Shown: positions 9,541 to 19,129, counted from the stretch's first letter. The stretch is DNA of 20,347 nt from Silene noctiflora (GCA_009801015.1 VHZZ01010814.1:43963-64309); one strand, 5' to 3'. Translations and numbers: made by a program. Notes: generated by a model not told the origin, from the sequence alone.

Positions 9541-9729
9541 CTATTAAGACGGATATATCCGTTTTAAATTAAAACGGGTTAAGTAGTATGACAATTATAA
9601 ATTGTAATGATAAGCAAAAATGAAATATTTAGGGAATAACAAGATGATTATCTTATCTATACAAACAGGTTATTATTTGACCTGTTTTAAGATTAAGACG
9701 GATACTTTCGTCTTAAATGAGAATTTGTG
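9541..9729. repeat. AAGACGG-family MITE-like palindrome cluster
   Basis: Overlapping palindromes occur at 9544-9567 (TTAAGACGGATA/TATCCGTTTTAA, one mismatch) and 9559-9577 (CCGTTTTAA-A-TTAAAACGG, perfect). Others are at 9664-9686 (AACAGGT...ACCTGTT) and 9693-9716 (TTAAGACG...CGTCTTAA). The right end ATGAGAATTTGTG (9717-9729) matches the terminus of the Mutator-like MITE at 13541. The left end is less certain and no target duplication was found. It is probably a degraded copy of the same family. Confidence 0.5.
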
Positions 9730-10418
9730 TTCTCAAATTGATGTCACCAACATATTTAGCTTGAGTCAATTGTCATCTAGAGTGTGATTTAATCTCGAAA
9801 AGCGTAAATATCAGTTTACCACCGGTTGATACTGAGTTTGATTAGTACGACTTTGCTACATTACCATTTTTTTTTTTTTTGCATATTTGGATAAGGTCAC
9901 TGAAAGGTTGAGCGACTTTACTTCACGACTTATTTGTTTTCTTTGTGTTACATTTTCCTAATAACATAAAGGGTACTACCGTACTTGTCGCTGATGGGGA
10001 GAGTGACTTCAATACGAACCTAGTTTCGGAGTTGACATGGATGGTGGACCCATTTTTAGTAATAAGTTTTATTAGAACCCCATTTTGATAAAAAAAAAAA
10101 AAAAAAATTGTTTTAGATAATTTTAGAAAAAAGAAAAGTCTAGGATACAAGAGTATTTCGGGTATTTAAACTCGTATTATGGGTTATGCCATGTCATATT
10201 ATGTAAATAAAATGAGTTATCGTCACCAAGTGATACTGCTACAAATCTACAATGAATAAAACATTGAAACGGAAGGTAACAATAGAACGGGAGCAGAAAA
10301 AGGTAACATGCAGTATTTTTTTGTTTTTTTTTTTTTAATTACCAAAATCGAGAGCAAACAAATAAAAACATCCGGAAATAGAATCCTAAAACGTTAATAA
10401 CCAACCATTCAATTGTAA
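9730..10418. other. Intergenic, no gene seen
   Basis: This is AT-rich with a T13 run near 9868, an A17 run near 10090 and another T run near 10320. The region just above 10418 is the 3' flank of the F-box pseudogene. Confidence 0.5.
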
Positions 10419-11415
10419 TTAATCAGACTTAATGATGCGTACGAGAGATTCCTCGTAAGGCAGTAAGCTACGAACTTCACCATCCAAGATTCCGTAACTT
10501 TCTTCATCCTTGGAGACGATATCATATGAAACCAGCCACCCTTCACCTTCGCTAATATAAAATCGGTCCCTTAAAATCCCCAAAAATCGACCACCCATCC
10601 CACCTGCTAGCGAAATTTGAAATAATTTACTCTAAGATTCAGCAACATCGTACTCATCCATAACCCAAACATCAAAAGACGAAGAAAGCTCCTTCATATT
10701 GTCTTCTCTTTGGGCATTGACCAAACCTAGACACCCATTGAAGGCGACAATCGACATGTCAGACCATTCATATCCATCTCTTACCATAGGGAATGGTATA
10801 ACTTTTTTAGAGTCGATCAACATGTCAAATGCAAGAATTGTATAACCCGAGTCATAAGAGCACTCATATAGCCAATGTCAAGCACCACAAGTAATGATTC
10901 CAACAGAGGATTTAATGTCCCAAGCGTCGAAACTAACGCGCCTTTCATCAGGAATTTTCCATTTGCCCTTGCTAATATTCATGGTGTACAATGTCGTATT
11001 ACGAGCAACTAAGTCTTCGTCATCATCTGCATATGCCAAAAACCCAAAAATTAAAACAAGCTTGTAATCATTAGAGGTGTCATCATACCCGAACCCACAA
11101 GCTAAACATTCGTGACCGTAATAGTCTACCTCAAATGCTATATTGCTATCCCATTCAGTAATAAAATTACTGCAGAGTTGAGAAACAGTAGGAAGACTGA
11201 AAGTCTCCCTAGTATATGGATTCCACACAGCAAACCGATCATGCTTTGTATCTATAACACAGTACAGACCATCCACTGGACCGCAAAGCATACGTTCATC
11301 AATATTCAATGACTCTTGGACAATTATCGGTGTTGCATCTTAAAATAGATTTAACAGGAAGTTTTAGTAGTATTTCAATCATTATTTCATCTGGAAATGT
11401 TGAATTGGAGGCCAT
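10419..11415 (-). pseudogene. F-box / F-box-associated-domain gene, disabled
   Basis: The minus-strand ATG at 11415 opens MASNSTFPDEIMIEILLKLP, the first half of a plant F-box. The reading then breaks near 11340, in the middle of the F-box after LPVKSILRC. The body resumes in another frame (ATPIIVQESLNIDERM...) with a typical F-box-associated region: CGPVDGLYCV, AVWNPYTRE, FGYD...NDYKLV, TLYTMNISKGKW, FDAWDI, SLAGG, EYDVAES and a final LVRIIKSD. A stop TGA at 10878-10880 interrupts GA-HWLYECS, and a TAG at 10632-10634 stands where a Trp (TGG) is expected in ES-W-KLF. The frame then runs on to a natural TAA at 10419-10421. The rest of the F-box and about 50-60 further residues are missing. Such proteins are substrate receptors of SCF ubiquitin ligases; this copy cannot make one. 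The frame is otherwise open, so inactivation looks fairly recent. Confidence 0.85.
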
Positions 11416-11766
11416 TGAAAATAGATAGTTAATTTGAAGTTTGAACGTTTGAACTTTGAAATGAAAAGAGGAATTTTTAATTTTTATAAGCAGAATGCAA
11501 GGACACAGCGCCACAGCGGTCCATAGGTATTGCTCATTATCGAGAATGAAGATCCAATTAGCATTCGAGAAGGTGGGAAATACAAATGCAATGAACACTT
11601 TATAAGACAGGTTAACGACAACTACACACTTTCCAAACATCAAATAATTTGAACACTCGTATGGGATAGTTCCGCAAATTCTCTTATGCAACTGTCTTTA
11701 GTGCGACCAGCAAAAAGTGATCACCTTTTAATAAATATAGTGACCATATAAATCATAAAAAAAACT
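11416..11766. other. Upstream flank of the F-box pseudogene
   Basis: An open minus-strand frame runs from 11691 into the pseudogene start, but the part before the ATG at 11415 has no protein features and is probably the old 5' UTR or promoter. Confidence 0.4.
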
Positions 11767-11866
11767 GTCTTAACTTATGACGGTCTTAACTAGGATTCTC
11801 ATTCTCATATATGTAAAGCAACAAAATACCGTCTTAACTTATGACGGTCTTAAACAAGAATTTGTG
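11767..11866. repeat. Tandem pair of a MITE-family unit
   Basis: A 23-bp segment beginning GTCTTAACTTATGACGGTCT is repeated exactly at 11767-11789 and 11831-11853 in the same orientation. The second copy includes the small palindrome ACCGTC...GACGGT (11828-11848). The right end ACAAGAATTTGTG (11854-11866) is the terminus shared with 2751-2774, 9709-9729 and 13541-13562. It may be a single element with direct internal repeats or two elements head to tail. Confidence 0.6.
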
Positions 11867-13156
11867 TTCTTCTAAAATTGTTTCAAGTGTTCAACTAGAT
11901 TATCCTCACTGATCATGTCTGGGAACGGAGTTTCCCATTGCTAAAGATGAAAGGAAAACATGCTGTTTCTAAACCTATCTTGCTACAATTTCACTCAATT
12001 GCACTCTTTGATACCTGTAGGCTGTACGTACCTTAATAAGTCAGAGGAACCACCCTGACTCCTACGCAATCCTGGCATACTTCCCGACAGCATCTACTTC
12101 AACTGGAAAAAAGATATAGTCGTGGTAAATGACCAGGAAAAGTCGAAACCAACTATAGACATAGCCACATAGGGAAAATGGATGATGAAAATGTACAGGT
12201 ACGTTTTCCCCCAAAAGGAGTCTAAGAATAATCCTCCCCCTCTTAAGAGTCTTAACTAGATTAATCTTGTTCGAAGAATGCCCATGATTATAAAGAGCGG
12301 ACCAGCACAAGCAAATCTTGACACAACTCATCAAGGAAAAATCGTGATCAACTATGATTATAAAGTATTCAAATTACAGTACAAAACTGATACGGATTTT
12401 GAAAAACAAAATATGTAAATTTCCCTATTGTCATCTCTATTCTCTACCCATGTATCCATGTATCCATGGCATTGAACTAGAGACAGCAACAGCCAATCCA
12501 AACAACTTTCTAAGGTTTTAAATGATAATGAGGTTGCATGTTAAGGCAGCGGTACTAGCCACATTTATGGTGTCCATAGATCAAGCAAGATTACACGGTG
12601 ACAACACATTCTATGATCAAGATTGAAAAATGCGAGTATTTAATAGTTTAATACCATGCTGACATCTGATAAGTTTACTTTGAAACATGTAGGTTATGAA
12701 AAAACAAATTGAGGAACAAAGAAAAGCAACTAAAAGGTCCACCCTGAGACGAGCTCGAGCTGAAAATACACCAAGTCTCCTAATCAAGAGATGAAACCTG
12801 GTTAACTAAACCAGTGTACAGTTCAGAGATTGGCTCATTATCAATTCCTATTCACACAAAGAATCTGAGTATTTCACGGCTGTATTTATTAGACATCATT
12901 TAGACCTCACTTCCTTCCACCCGTACGCCAATCATAATTCTAAGAGTTCATAGAAAGGAAAATATAGTATAAAAGGATCTAGACAAGTAACCAACTACAA
13001 TCACTCTTTCTAGGAAAAAAGAACAAGATCAGGTATTACCTCGACAGTTGTGCATAGAGAGTGATAGGTCAAGAATCAGGCATCAACTGATCTACGTCTC
13101 TTGATCTTGTGTCCCTCGGAACCCTATATATAAGGTACCTACAGATTCATATAAAG

Positions 13157-13187
13157 GGAAGGGGGAGGGAGGAGGAGGAGGAGGGGT
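13157..13187 (+). repeat. Purine-rich GGA tract
   Basis: AAGGGAAGGGGGAGGGAGGA followed by more GGA units is a pure A/G run of about 30 bases. It has simple-sequence and partial G-quadruplex character. Confidence 0.7.
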
Positions 13188-13540
13188 AACTAAACGATCT
13201 TCGAGTGAATAAATCACATTTATATCATGCCACAAATAACCAACTGCAAGACAGTAAATCACAGCTGCAAAGTGACTTCAGGTATTGAAATCACATGGAG
13301 AGATCAGATATCTAACCCAAAAACCAGATAAAGAAAGTGATCTCAGTAAAATATGTGGAGTATAAAATGAAAATGAAAAGGGAACAAAAACAGCAATATC
13401 GGCCAGAGGTTGAAGAAGATACTTGGTTTCTCATGAATGGCCAGCAGAGGTTTAGTTTAATAAAAAGAGGTACTCCGTATTACATAAGCTAATGCTTATG
13501 TAGTATTCTCAAATACCTGCTTGCTTTCCAATATGAACAT

Positions 13541-13736
13541 CACAAATTCTCATTGAAGACGGGCACTATCCGTCACAAGCTGAAGACGGATAGTGCCCCT
13601 CTCACAATATACAAGTTGCATTATCCATGTGATGCTCCATTTCACCCCACTTGCTTTCCCACTTGCTTTATTGTGAGAGGCTCGTATCCGTCTTCAGCTT
13701 GTGACGGATAGTTTCCGTCACAAGCAAGACGCTTTG
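13541..13736. mobile_element. Mutator-like MITE, 196 bp, with 9-bp target duplication
   Basis: The element is bracketed by exact direct repeats TATGAACAT at 13532-13540 and 13737-13745; a 9-bp duplication is typical of Mutator superfamily insertion. Long inner arms are complementary: 13565-13592 pairs perfectly with 13685-13712 (28 bp), and 13599-13609 with 13669-13679. Each arm is itself a hairpin: GGGCACTATCCGTC (13561-13574) pairs perfectly with GACGGATAGTGCCC (13585-13598). The outer ends CACAAATTCTCATTGAAGACGG and CAAAGCGTCTTGCTTGTGACGG (right end reverse-complemented) are only partly similar. There is no coding capacity. Confidence 0.75.
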
Positions 13737-15128
13737 TATGAACATATATGTGACATGTCTACATGCCTACATGTGATTACTCAACATAGATACAAGTATT
13801 TGCTTTCTCGTTTACCCATGTTAAGTTTATGAATTTTGGTACTCAAGAGTCAAGACGGGAAGGGGGTAAATTGAGTACCACTTTTAAAAAATTTCGTTGC
13901 TTGTTAAATTGAAAATCAAACCATCAGTACTGATCGAGCTTGAAAATTGAGTTGAGAATGAAGAGATTCTATACACCAAAAAGAAGTGCAGCCAATTAAT
14001 GAGACATTTTGTTTTACCCCAAAATAATCCAGAAACAAAGAATATTGAGAGTTCTTAGCAGTTGGAACCATTGCAAATGGAACCTCCAAAAAAAATTTAC
14101 GAGGGCAACCTCAGACAGCGTTACAGTTAATCCTTGAAAGTCATTACTTGGTTTCAATACGCTTCCAGTGACTGACTGACTGTATACCCTAACTTCATTT
14201 ATCTAATGACCCTAAAGAGGGAAAAATAATAAGCCCAAGCCAAAAGCCAAATTCTTATCCAGTTGGTGAGTCTTGTCCCAGACCGTCCCACACTCCCACA
14301 GAGCTGGTTTTAGAGTCACGCTTAAAGGTACATACTTACCCACTGGGACATCACGAACAAATAAGTTCAGTAGAGGTTCCAAACATTCAGAAGGAAGTTG
14401 AACTTTCTGTATATTACCTACCACTTTTACCAAGTTGAGCCTGAACTCTACTGCAACTAACGTACACCAATGAATATCATTACCGCCTGGAGAAAACTTC
14501 AATAGTTTAAGCCATACACAATACCGATCAAATTTTCAAGGAAAAGGGAGCTTAGACATTTTGTATCTCAATAGAAAAAAAAAAACAAATATATGTGAGA
14601 AGTTTCCCTAGGCGTAAACATCAGCAAATAAACATTAAGCATGCCAACTATTAGAGAAGAAGGGTGCAGAAGCAGCCAAACCTCTACATCGTATTGACCA
14701 TGTATTGGTATTCTACATAAGCCAAACAGCATACTCAGATTAACTTCAGTTGATCCAAAGTTACTAGAAATTTGCCAACAAGTCATAGCAATGTCAGGAA
14801 GTGCAATAGTGTAATGTACATTATATGATCAGTGAGGTCTCAGTAGGCGATAGAAGAAAACAGCTCAGTTACCTTCTCCAAATGGCCAGAATGAGTCCAT
14901 TAGCACTATAATTCCGATATGGAAGTCCTTGCATATTGTATCGAACTCAGGTACAGCCCAAAAGTGAAGAGAAACAAAACTAAAGTAGCTTGGCACACTT
15001 CGTGAAGACCTTGATGATATGTTGACTTGTAGGCGACTATAGAATCCTTCACCTAAACAAATGCATATGCAAGGATAACAGAGTACAGTTCCGTATGGAC
15101 ACAGGAAACTGCAACTGAAATAACGCAC

Positions 15129-15668
15129 ATTCTTAAATTAAAATGACCAACAGTTCAGGAAGTTTTAATTTGAGAAATCCACGGTTCTTACCAATTCAGC
15201 AATTTATAAATTTTTCTTACTAAATTCAAAGTGTTCACAACAATCGGCATTTTATATCCTTATGCATCATTGCAAAGACTCCCTAACCTCCCTGAAATGA
15301 TGTTAGCTACTGATACACAGCTCTTAAATGAATCAATAAAAATAAACTAGCTGCAACAGTGTCTTCAGTCAGATGATTAATTAATGATAAGTCCTATCAT
15401 ACTAATCTGCACAGAAACTCACGTGAGAAGTATGACAGTCTTACATGTATAACCAACCAATTTTAGAAATAATCAATTAGAAACAAACCACCATAAAAGC
15501 CAAAAACGTATATCTTGACCACAGAACACAGCAGCAGCTTCGCTGCAAACTCAAAATACCGGCCATATACAACCACAGACGCTTTCACACGCTAATCACT
15601 CAAGCGCTTCCTCAATGACTTTCAAATGGTCAGCCAAGTGCCTCTTGCTGGTTGTCTTTCCTAACTGA
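15129..15668 (-). other. 3' flank of the organellar TyrRS gene
   Basis: This is likely 3' UTR and spacer downstream of the TyrRS stop codon. A short frame in another phase (15663-15596) reads LGKTTSKRHLADHLKVIEE and ends in TGA, but it has no start or partner exon. I see nothing else. Confidence 0.4.
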
Positions 15669-17069
15669 TCACGACACCCTCACAACCAACTTGTTCTTCT
15701 TCCCAGCAGACAACAACATAACTTTCCCATCCACAATATCATCAGCCTCAATTATCTTCGTCTCACTATCAACTCGACTGTTATTCAAATACAACCCACC
15801 TTGCTTCACCATGCGCCTCACAGCTGCCTTACTCTCAAGCAACCCCGACATAACCGATAGATCAACAATGGAGATTTTCAAAACTCGATCATAGCTCAAA
15901 CAACAAGACGGCACATCTTTAGCAATCCCCTCAATAGTTTCCCAATCTAACTTTGTCTCAGCACCAGGTCTCAAAGCCTCAGTCGCCTTAACAGCCTCCT
16001 CCAACCCTTCCTCCCCATGAACAAACCTCGTCATTTCCTCCGCAAGCCTCCTCTGCGCAAAATTCGGCACATACCCCTCCCCATCCCCCTTCATCTTCCT
16101 CTCAATCTCATCAATCTCCTCCAAATCCAAAAAAGTCAACATCTTCAAAAACCTAATCACATCCCCATCCGGAACACTAAAAAAATACTGATAAAACTTA
16201 TACGGCGACAACAACTTACTCGACAACCAAACCGCTCCATCCTCCGACTTACCAAACTTCGTCCCATCACTTTTCAGCAACAACGGGAAGGTAACCCCAT
16301 AAACCCCCTCATCCACACCCAAAATTCTCCGTATCAAATCCGTCCCGGCCGTAATATTCCCCCATTGATCACTCCCACCAATCTGAACCCTAACCCCTTC
16401 ATTCCTATACAAATGCACAAAATCATACCCCTGCAATAACTGATAACTAAACTCTGTAAAACTCATACCCGTATCCGAATCCAACCGCTTCTTAACACTC
16501 TCTTTCGACATCATTACCCCAACCCTAGCATACCTCCCAACATTCTTCAAAAAATCAAGAAATTTCACCTCTTTCCACCAATCATAATTATTCAAAATGA
16601 CGAAATTACCCCTACCAATTCTATCTAGGATTGAAGTAATACCTGCAATATTGTTCTGAAGGGTAGAATCGTCCAATTCAGGTCGCTCGGTGGACTTTCC
16701 GGACGGGTCGCCGACCCGACCCGTGGCGCCGCCGATGAGGGCGACGGGCGTGTGACCGCAACGGTGGAACCAAGAGAGAACGATGATACCGATAAGGTTG
16801 CCTAAATGGAGGGATTCGGCTGTCGGGTCGAATCCGCAGTAAACGCGGAGCCGGGCCGGGTCGGTTCGGAGGTTAGTGTTTGTGATTGATTCGATTAAGC
16901 CGCGGGTCTGGAGGATGTCGACGATGTTTGAGGTGGTTGGTGTGGTTGTTGGTGCGGCGGAGATGGCGGTGGAGTAGAGGAAGCGGCGATGGTGCTGGCG
17001 AATGTGGAGAGAGAGGAGGGTTCGGGTTGTGGTAGTGAAGAGGGGAAGGGTGGTTGTGAGGGAAGCCAT
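15669..17069 (-). CDS. Tyrosyl-tRNA synthetase, organellar (plastid/mitochondrial), 466 aa
   Basis: This class I aminoacyl-tRNA synthetase charges tRNA-Tyr with tyrosine. The bacterial-type architecture marks it as the organellar enzyme rather than the cytosolic one. The first 45 or so residues are rich in Ser, Thr and Arg with almost no acidic residues, a dual-targeting-like transit peptide. YCGFDPTAESLHLGN (77-91) carries the HIGH-type motif HLGN (88-91). YQLLQGYDF (209-217) and GGSDQWGN (231-238) form the tyrosine/adenylate pocket, and KFGKS (271-275) is the KMSKS loop. The C-terminal part, ending LLSAGKKNKLVVRVS, looks like the S4 RNA-binding domain. There is no intron. The ATG at 17069 was chosen because the transit peptide starts there; an in-frame upstream ATG at 17237 would add 56 residues without targeting character. 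It resembles the Arabidopsis organellar TyrRS, a gene essential in the embryo. Codon usage changes sharply near 16680. Confidence 0.95.
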   Translation of the reverse strand: MASLTTTLPLFTTTTRTLLSLHIRQHHRRFLYSTAISAAPTTTPTTSNIVDILQTRGLIESITNTNLRTDPARLRVYCGFDPTAESLHLGNLIGIIVLSWFHRCGHTPVALIGGATGRVGDPSGKSTERPELDDSTLQNNIAGITSILDRIGRGNFVILNNYDWWKEVKFLDFLKNVGRYARVGVMMSKESVKKRLDSDTGMSFTEFSYQLLQGYDFVHLYRNEGVRVQIGGSDQWGNITAGTDLIRRILGVDEGVYGVTFPLLLKSDGTKFGKSEDGAVWLSSKLLSPYKFYQYFFSVPDGDVIRFLKMLTFLDLEEIDEIERKMKGDGEGYVPNFAQRRLAEEMTRFVHGEEGLEEAVKATEALRPGAETKLDWETIEGIAKDVPSCCLSYDRVLKISIVDLSVMSGLLESKAAVRRMVKQGGLYLNNSRVDSETKIIEADDIVDGKVMLLSAGKKNKLVVRVS

Positions 17070-17620
17070 TGATGAGAGCTTGGTTTGTTTGGTTGGTTGT
17101 CCGATAGAGATTATGATTAAAGAAGATGATATGATACGACTATACGATACGAGTGGTTTGAACCCGACTCGAAATGACTCGAACTCAACCGGATTAAAGC
17201 TTTCGGTCCGAGTCACACCCTCATAGGCTCGCACCAATCTCGAGAATGGTTCATATTCGAGTTAAGCTTGAGTTAAATTGCAAAACGATTAATTATAATC
17301 TTCTTCAGTTTATTTTCAATCATTCTCATTTACAAATTACAATTATAAGTGTTCTTCAATTTAATCACAATTCTTCGATACATTTTTTAATTAAACCCTT
17401 AATTATTTTATTAGTTGTTGTTTCTTATACTAATTCTTGATTTTTCTACCTTTGTTAGTTGTTTATATTTTAATTGTGCAAAAGTAAACATATACAATCA
17501 AACGGAACAAATATTACGGCCCCGTTTAAAGTTACGTTATACCTTTGTTCGTAACAATGTCAGTATATCACACTAGTCACGTCATTAATTTGTTTGTGTT
17601 TTCTAGTAGGGTGGTGCTAA
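17070..17620. other. Upstream region of TyrRS, no gene seen
   Basis: This contains the presumed 5' UTR and promoter of the minus-strand TyrRS gene. No clear TATA box stands out. It is AT-rich beyond 17250. Confidence 0.4.
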
Positions 17621-18300
17621 TTCATGGACGATTTTTACTCTTTCGTGGACGTAAATGGCTATTATACCCTTCTCATTTCATCACCCTCATTTTCATTTAT
17701 TTCAATTAAATTAATTCTCCGTCTACTCCCCTCCAACTACCACCAGTCCACCACCCAACCACCACCCTCCCCCACCGCTCCCTCCCTGCCTCACCCTACA
17801 CGTCAGTTCCTGATTCAGAAGCGCCACCCTGACCCAATGACCTCAAAGCCACATGCCCCACCCCGACCTCAGACACGCGTGCCTCCACCATTATGCCGCC
17901 CCTTCATCGTCTCCCTGCTCGCCGACAACAACCCTTCTCCCTCGCATCCCTGAACGTCGTCCGCCACACACCACTCCGGCCTCTGACCTACGCTGCCCTC
18001 TCTTACCACCCAGCCGCCATTTTCCTATGTTCCTAAATTTCATTAACCCTAATTTTCATAAACCCCAAATTTCATTAACTCTAAATTAATTAAAATCTCT
18101 TTAATTTGATATAATAGATTTATAATTAATTAAGTTAAAAAAACTCAGATTCATAATTTAATAACTTGATTTAAATTTGATTGTTTTTGAGAGGAAAAAG
18201 GATAGAGAGAATTTGATTTTCTTGTTTTTTAGAAAAGGGGCAAGGAATGGAAAATTAATGGTGAAAAGTCCGTGAAAGATAAATGTTGTACTTGAAAGAG
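17621..18300. other. C-rich block in AT-rich flanks, possible transposon remnant
   Basis: About 17725-18020 is strongly C-rich on the plus strand (CCACC, CCTCCC, CACCC runs) and then drops abruptly to AT-rich sequence. A 109-codon frame from 17624 is proline-rich only because of this composition. Weakly complementary ends flank the block: TTTACTCTTTCGTGGAC near 17634 and GTCCGTGAAAGATAAA near 18269. It may be an old terminal-inverted-repeat element; no target duplication was identified. Confidence 0.25.
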
Positions 18301-18620
18301 CAACTACGTTCTATTATGGTTATTGATACTATTTCTACTTTTATTATTTTGTTAAGCAATGTGTTGAGTTAGAGGAAATATATCGGAGTATAGGATAACC
18401 CTTTTTTTTGGGATATAGTCTTGTCTCCCGATCGCGAAAAAAGAGTGAACATCTAATACTAATATTGCTCTTACTTCCAATAATGGCTACTCCTTCCGTA
18501 CCCGTTGAACTTCGTTGTTTTTAATTCATGGTGGAAGTTATTTTATCATTTTTAATTAAGACGAAATATTTAGGATGTTGGAATTATTACTCCATGTTTT
18601 TGTAAGAGTTGATTTTCGGG
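18301..18620. other. Intergenic, no gene seen
   Basis: AT-rich spacer without recognisable features. Confidence 0.45.
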
Positions 18621-18623
18621 CTG

Positions 18624-18690
18624 TTGTGTTATCGTAGTATTTGCTTTAGGGGGTGTTGCGTTATATTGTAGCATTTGCTTAAGGAGGTTC
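18624..18690. repeat. Diverged tandem duplication of about 33 bp
   Basis: TGTTGTGTTATCGTAGTATT...TTTAGGGGG is followed immediately by TGTTGCGTTATATTGTAGCA...CTTAAGGAGG. The two units share most positions and lie just upstream of the ORF at 18722. Confidence 0.6.
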
Positions 18691-18721
18691 TTGTGATGGG
18701 AAAGTGAAGCGAGGTGAGATA

Positions 18722-19129
18722 ATGGCGATGAATCAAAATCCTCGTAGTAACATCGACAGAATTGAACCGAGTCCAACTATTATAATAATTCCTATTAACT
18801 TTTATGAACTAAGTTTTCCTTATTTAATTCGTGCTTTTGATTTAGCCACTGGAACGTGGTTGAAAATCCGTTGGAAATCAAAATTTAAGAAAGTTCGTGG
18901 CTTGAGTACAGAAATGGATTTCGATACCATGATCAATTTAGGGAACAAGATTTTGTGCTTCATTGTGTGGCTACATATACCTGAAAAAAGGATTACATGT
19001 TGGGCCAAAGTTCACGTTCTCAAGTTCGGAGTTGAGCGAACTGGTGAAACCGTAAACCTCTTTTTGCTTAAGTCATATTCATATGAGCTTCCAGATACTT
19101 GGCAAGTGGAAGGATTTCTGTTTGTTTAA
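18722..19129 (+). CDS. Hypothetical 135-aa protein, possible kelch/F-box C-terminal fragment
   Basis: The open frame starts at ATG 18722 (a second in-frame ATG lies two codons later) and ends at TAA 19127-19129. There is no signal peptide or membrane segment. The middle reads LIRAFDLATGTWLKIRWKS, like a kelch blade (FDL-x-TGTW), followed by MINLGNKILCFIVWLH and an end reading DTWQVEGFLFV, which recalls the C-termini of plant F-box/kelch-type proteins. A complete protein of that kind would be about 350-400 residues with an N-terminal F-box, and neither that nor further blades are visible upstream. It is most likely a gene fragment or the last exon of a gene whose 5' part is lost. The assignment is from pattern memory only. 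Confidence 0.35.
   Translation: MAMNQNPRSNIDRIEPSPTIIIIPINFYELSFPYLIRAFDLATGTWLKIRWKSKFKKVRGLSTEMDFDTMINLGNKILCFIVWLHIPEKRITCWAKVHVLKFGVERTGETVNLFLLKSYSYELPDTWQVEGFLFV

Larger units (their letters stand above)
11873..15060 (-). other. Possible unidentified multi-exon gene or gene remnant (unconfirmed)
   Basis: No protein family was recognised, but the minus strand has several open stretches beside good splice-like signals. 11940-11873 follows a TTTTCCTTTCATCTTTAG acceptor and reads QWETPFPDMISEDN...LKQF then TAG. 15052-14873 is an open 180-nt block between TTTGTTTAG and GAAG|GTAACT, reading ...VPEFDTICKDFHIGIIVLM.... 14485-14322 reads ...NDIHWCTLVAVEFRLN... to a strong GTAAGT donor. About 14200-14100 reads ...VLKPSNDFQGLTVTLSEVAL. 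I could not join them in phase into one protein, and one candidate intron would be only 38 nt. It could be a decayed gene, a spliced non-coding transcript, or chance open frames. The remaining sequence looks intron-like or intergenic. Confidence 0.3.

Noticed and set aside
12062..12334. 90-codon minus-strand frame
   Set aside because: It contains a strong polypyrimidine/CAG acceptor and a GTACGT donor inside or beside it, and has no protein-like character; it is more likely intron.
16017..16439. 140-codon plus-strand frame
   Set aside because: It is antisense to the conserved TyrRS coding sequence and rich in Pro/Ile/Asn because of that gene's composition.
17624..17953. 109-codon proline-rich frame
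   Set aside because: The proline content follows directly from the C-rich block, and other phases of the same block are open too.
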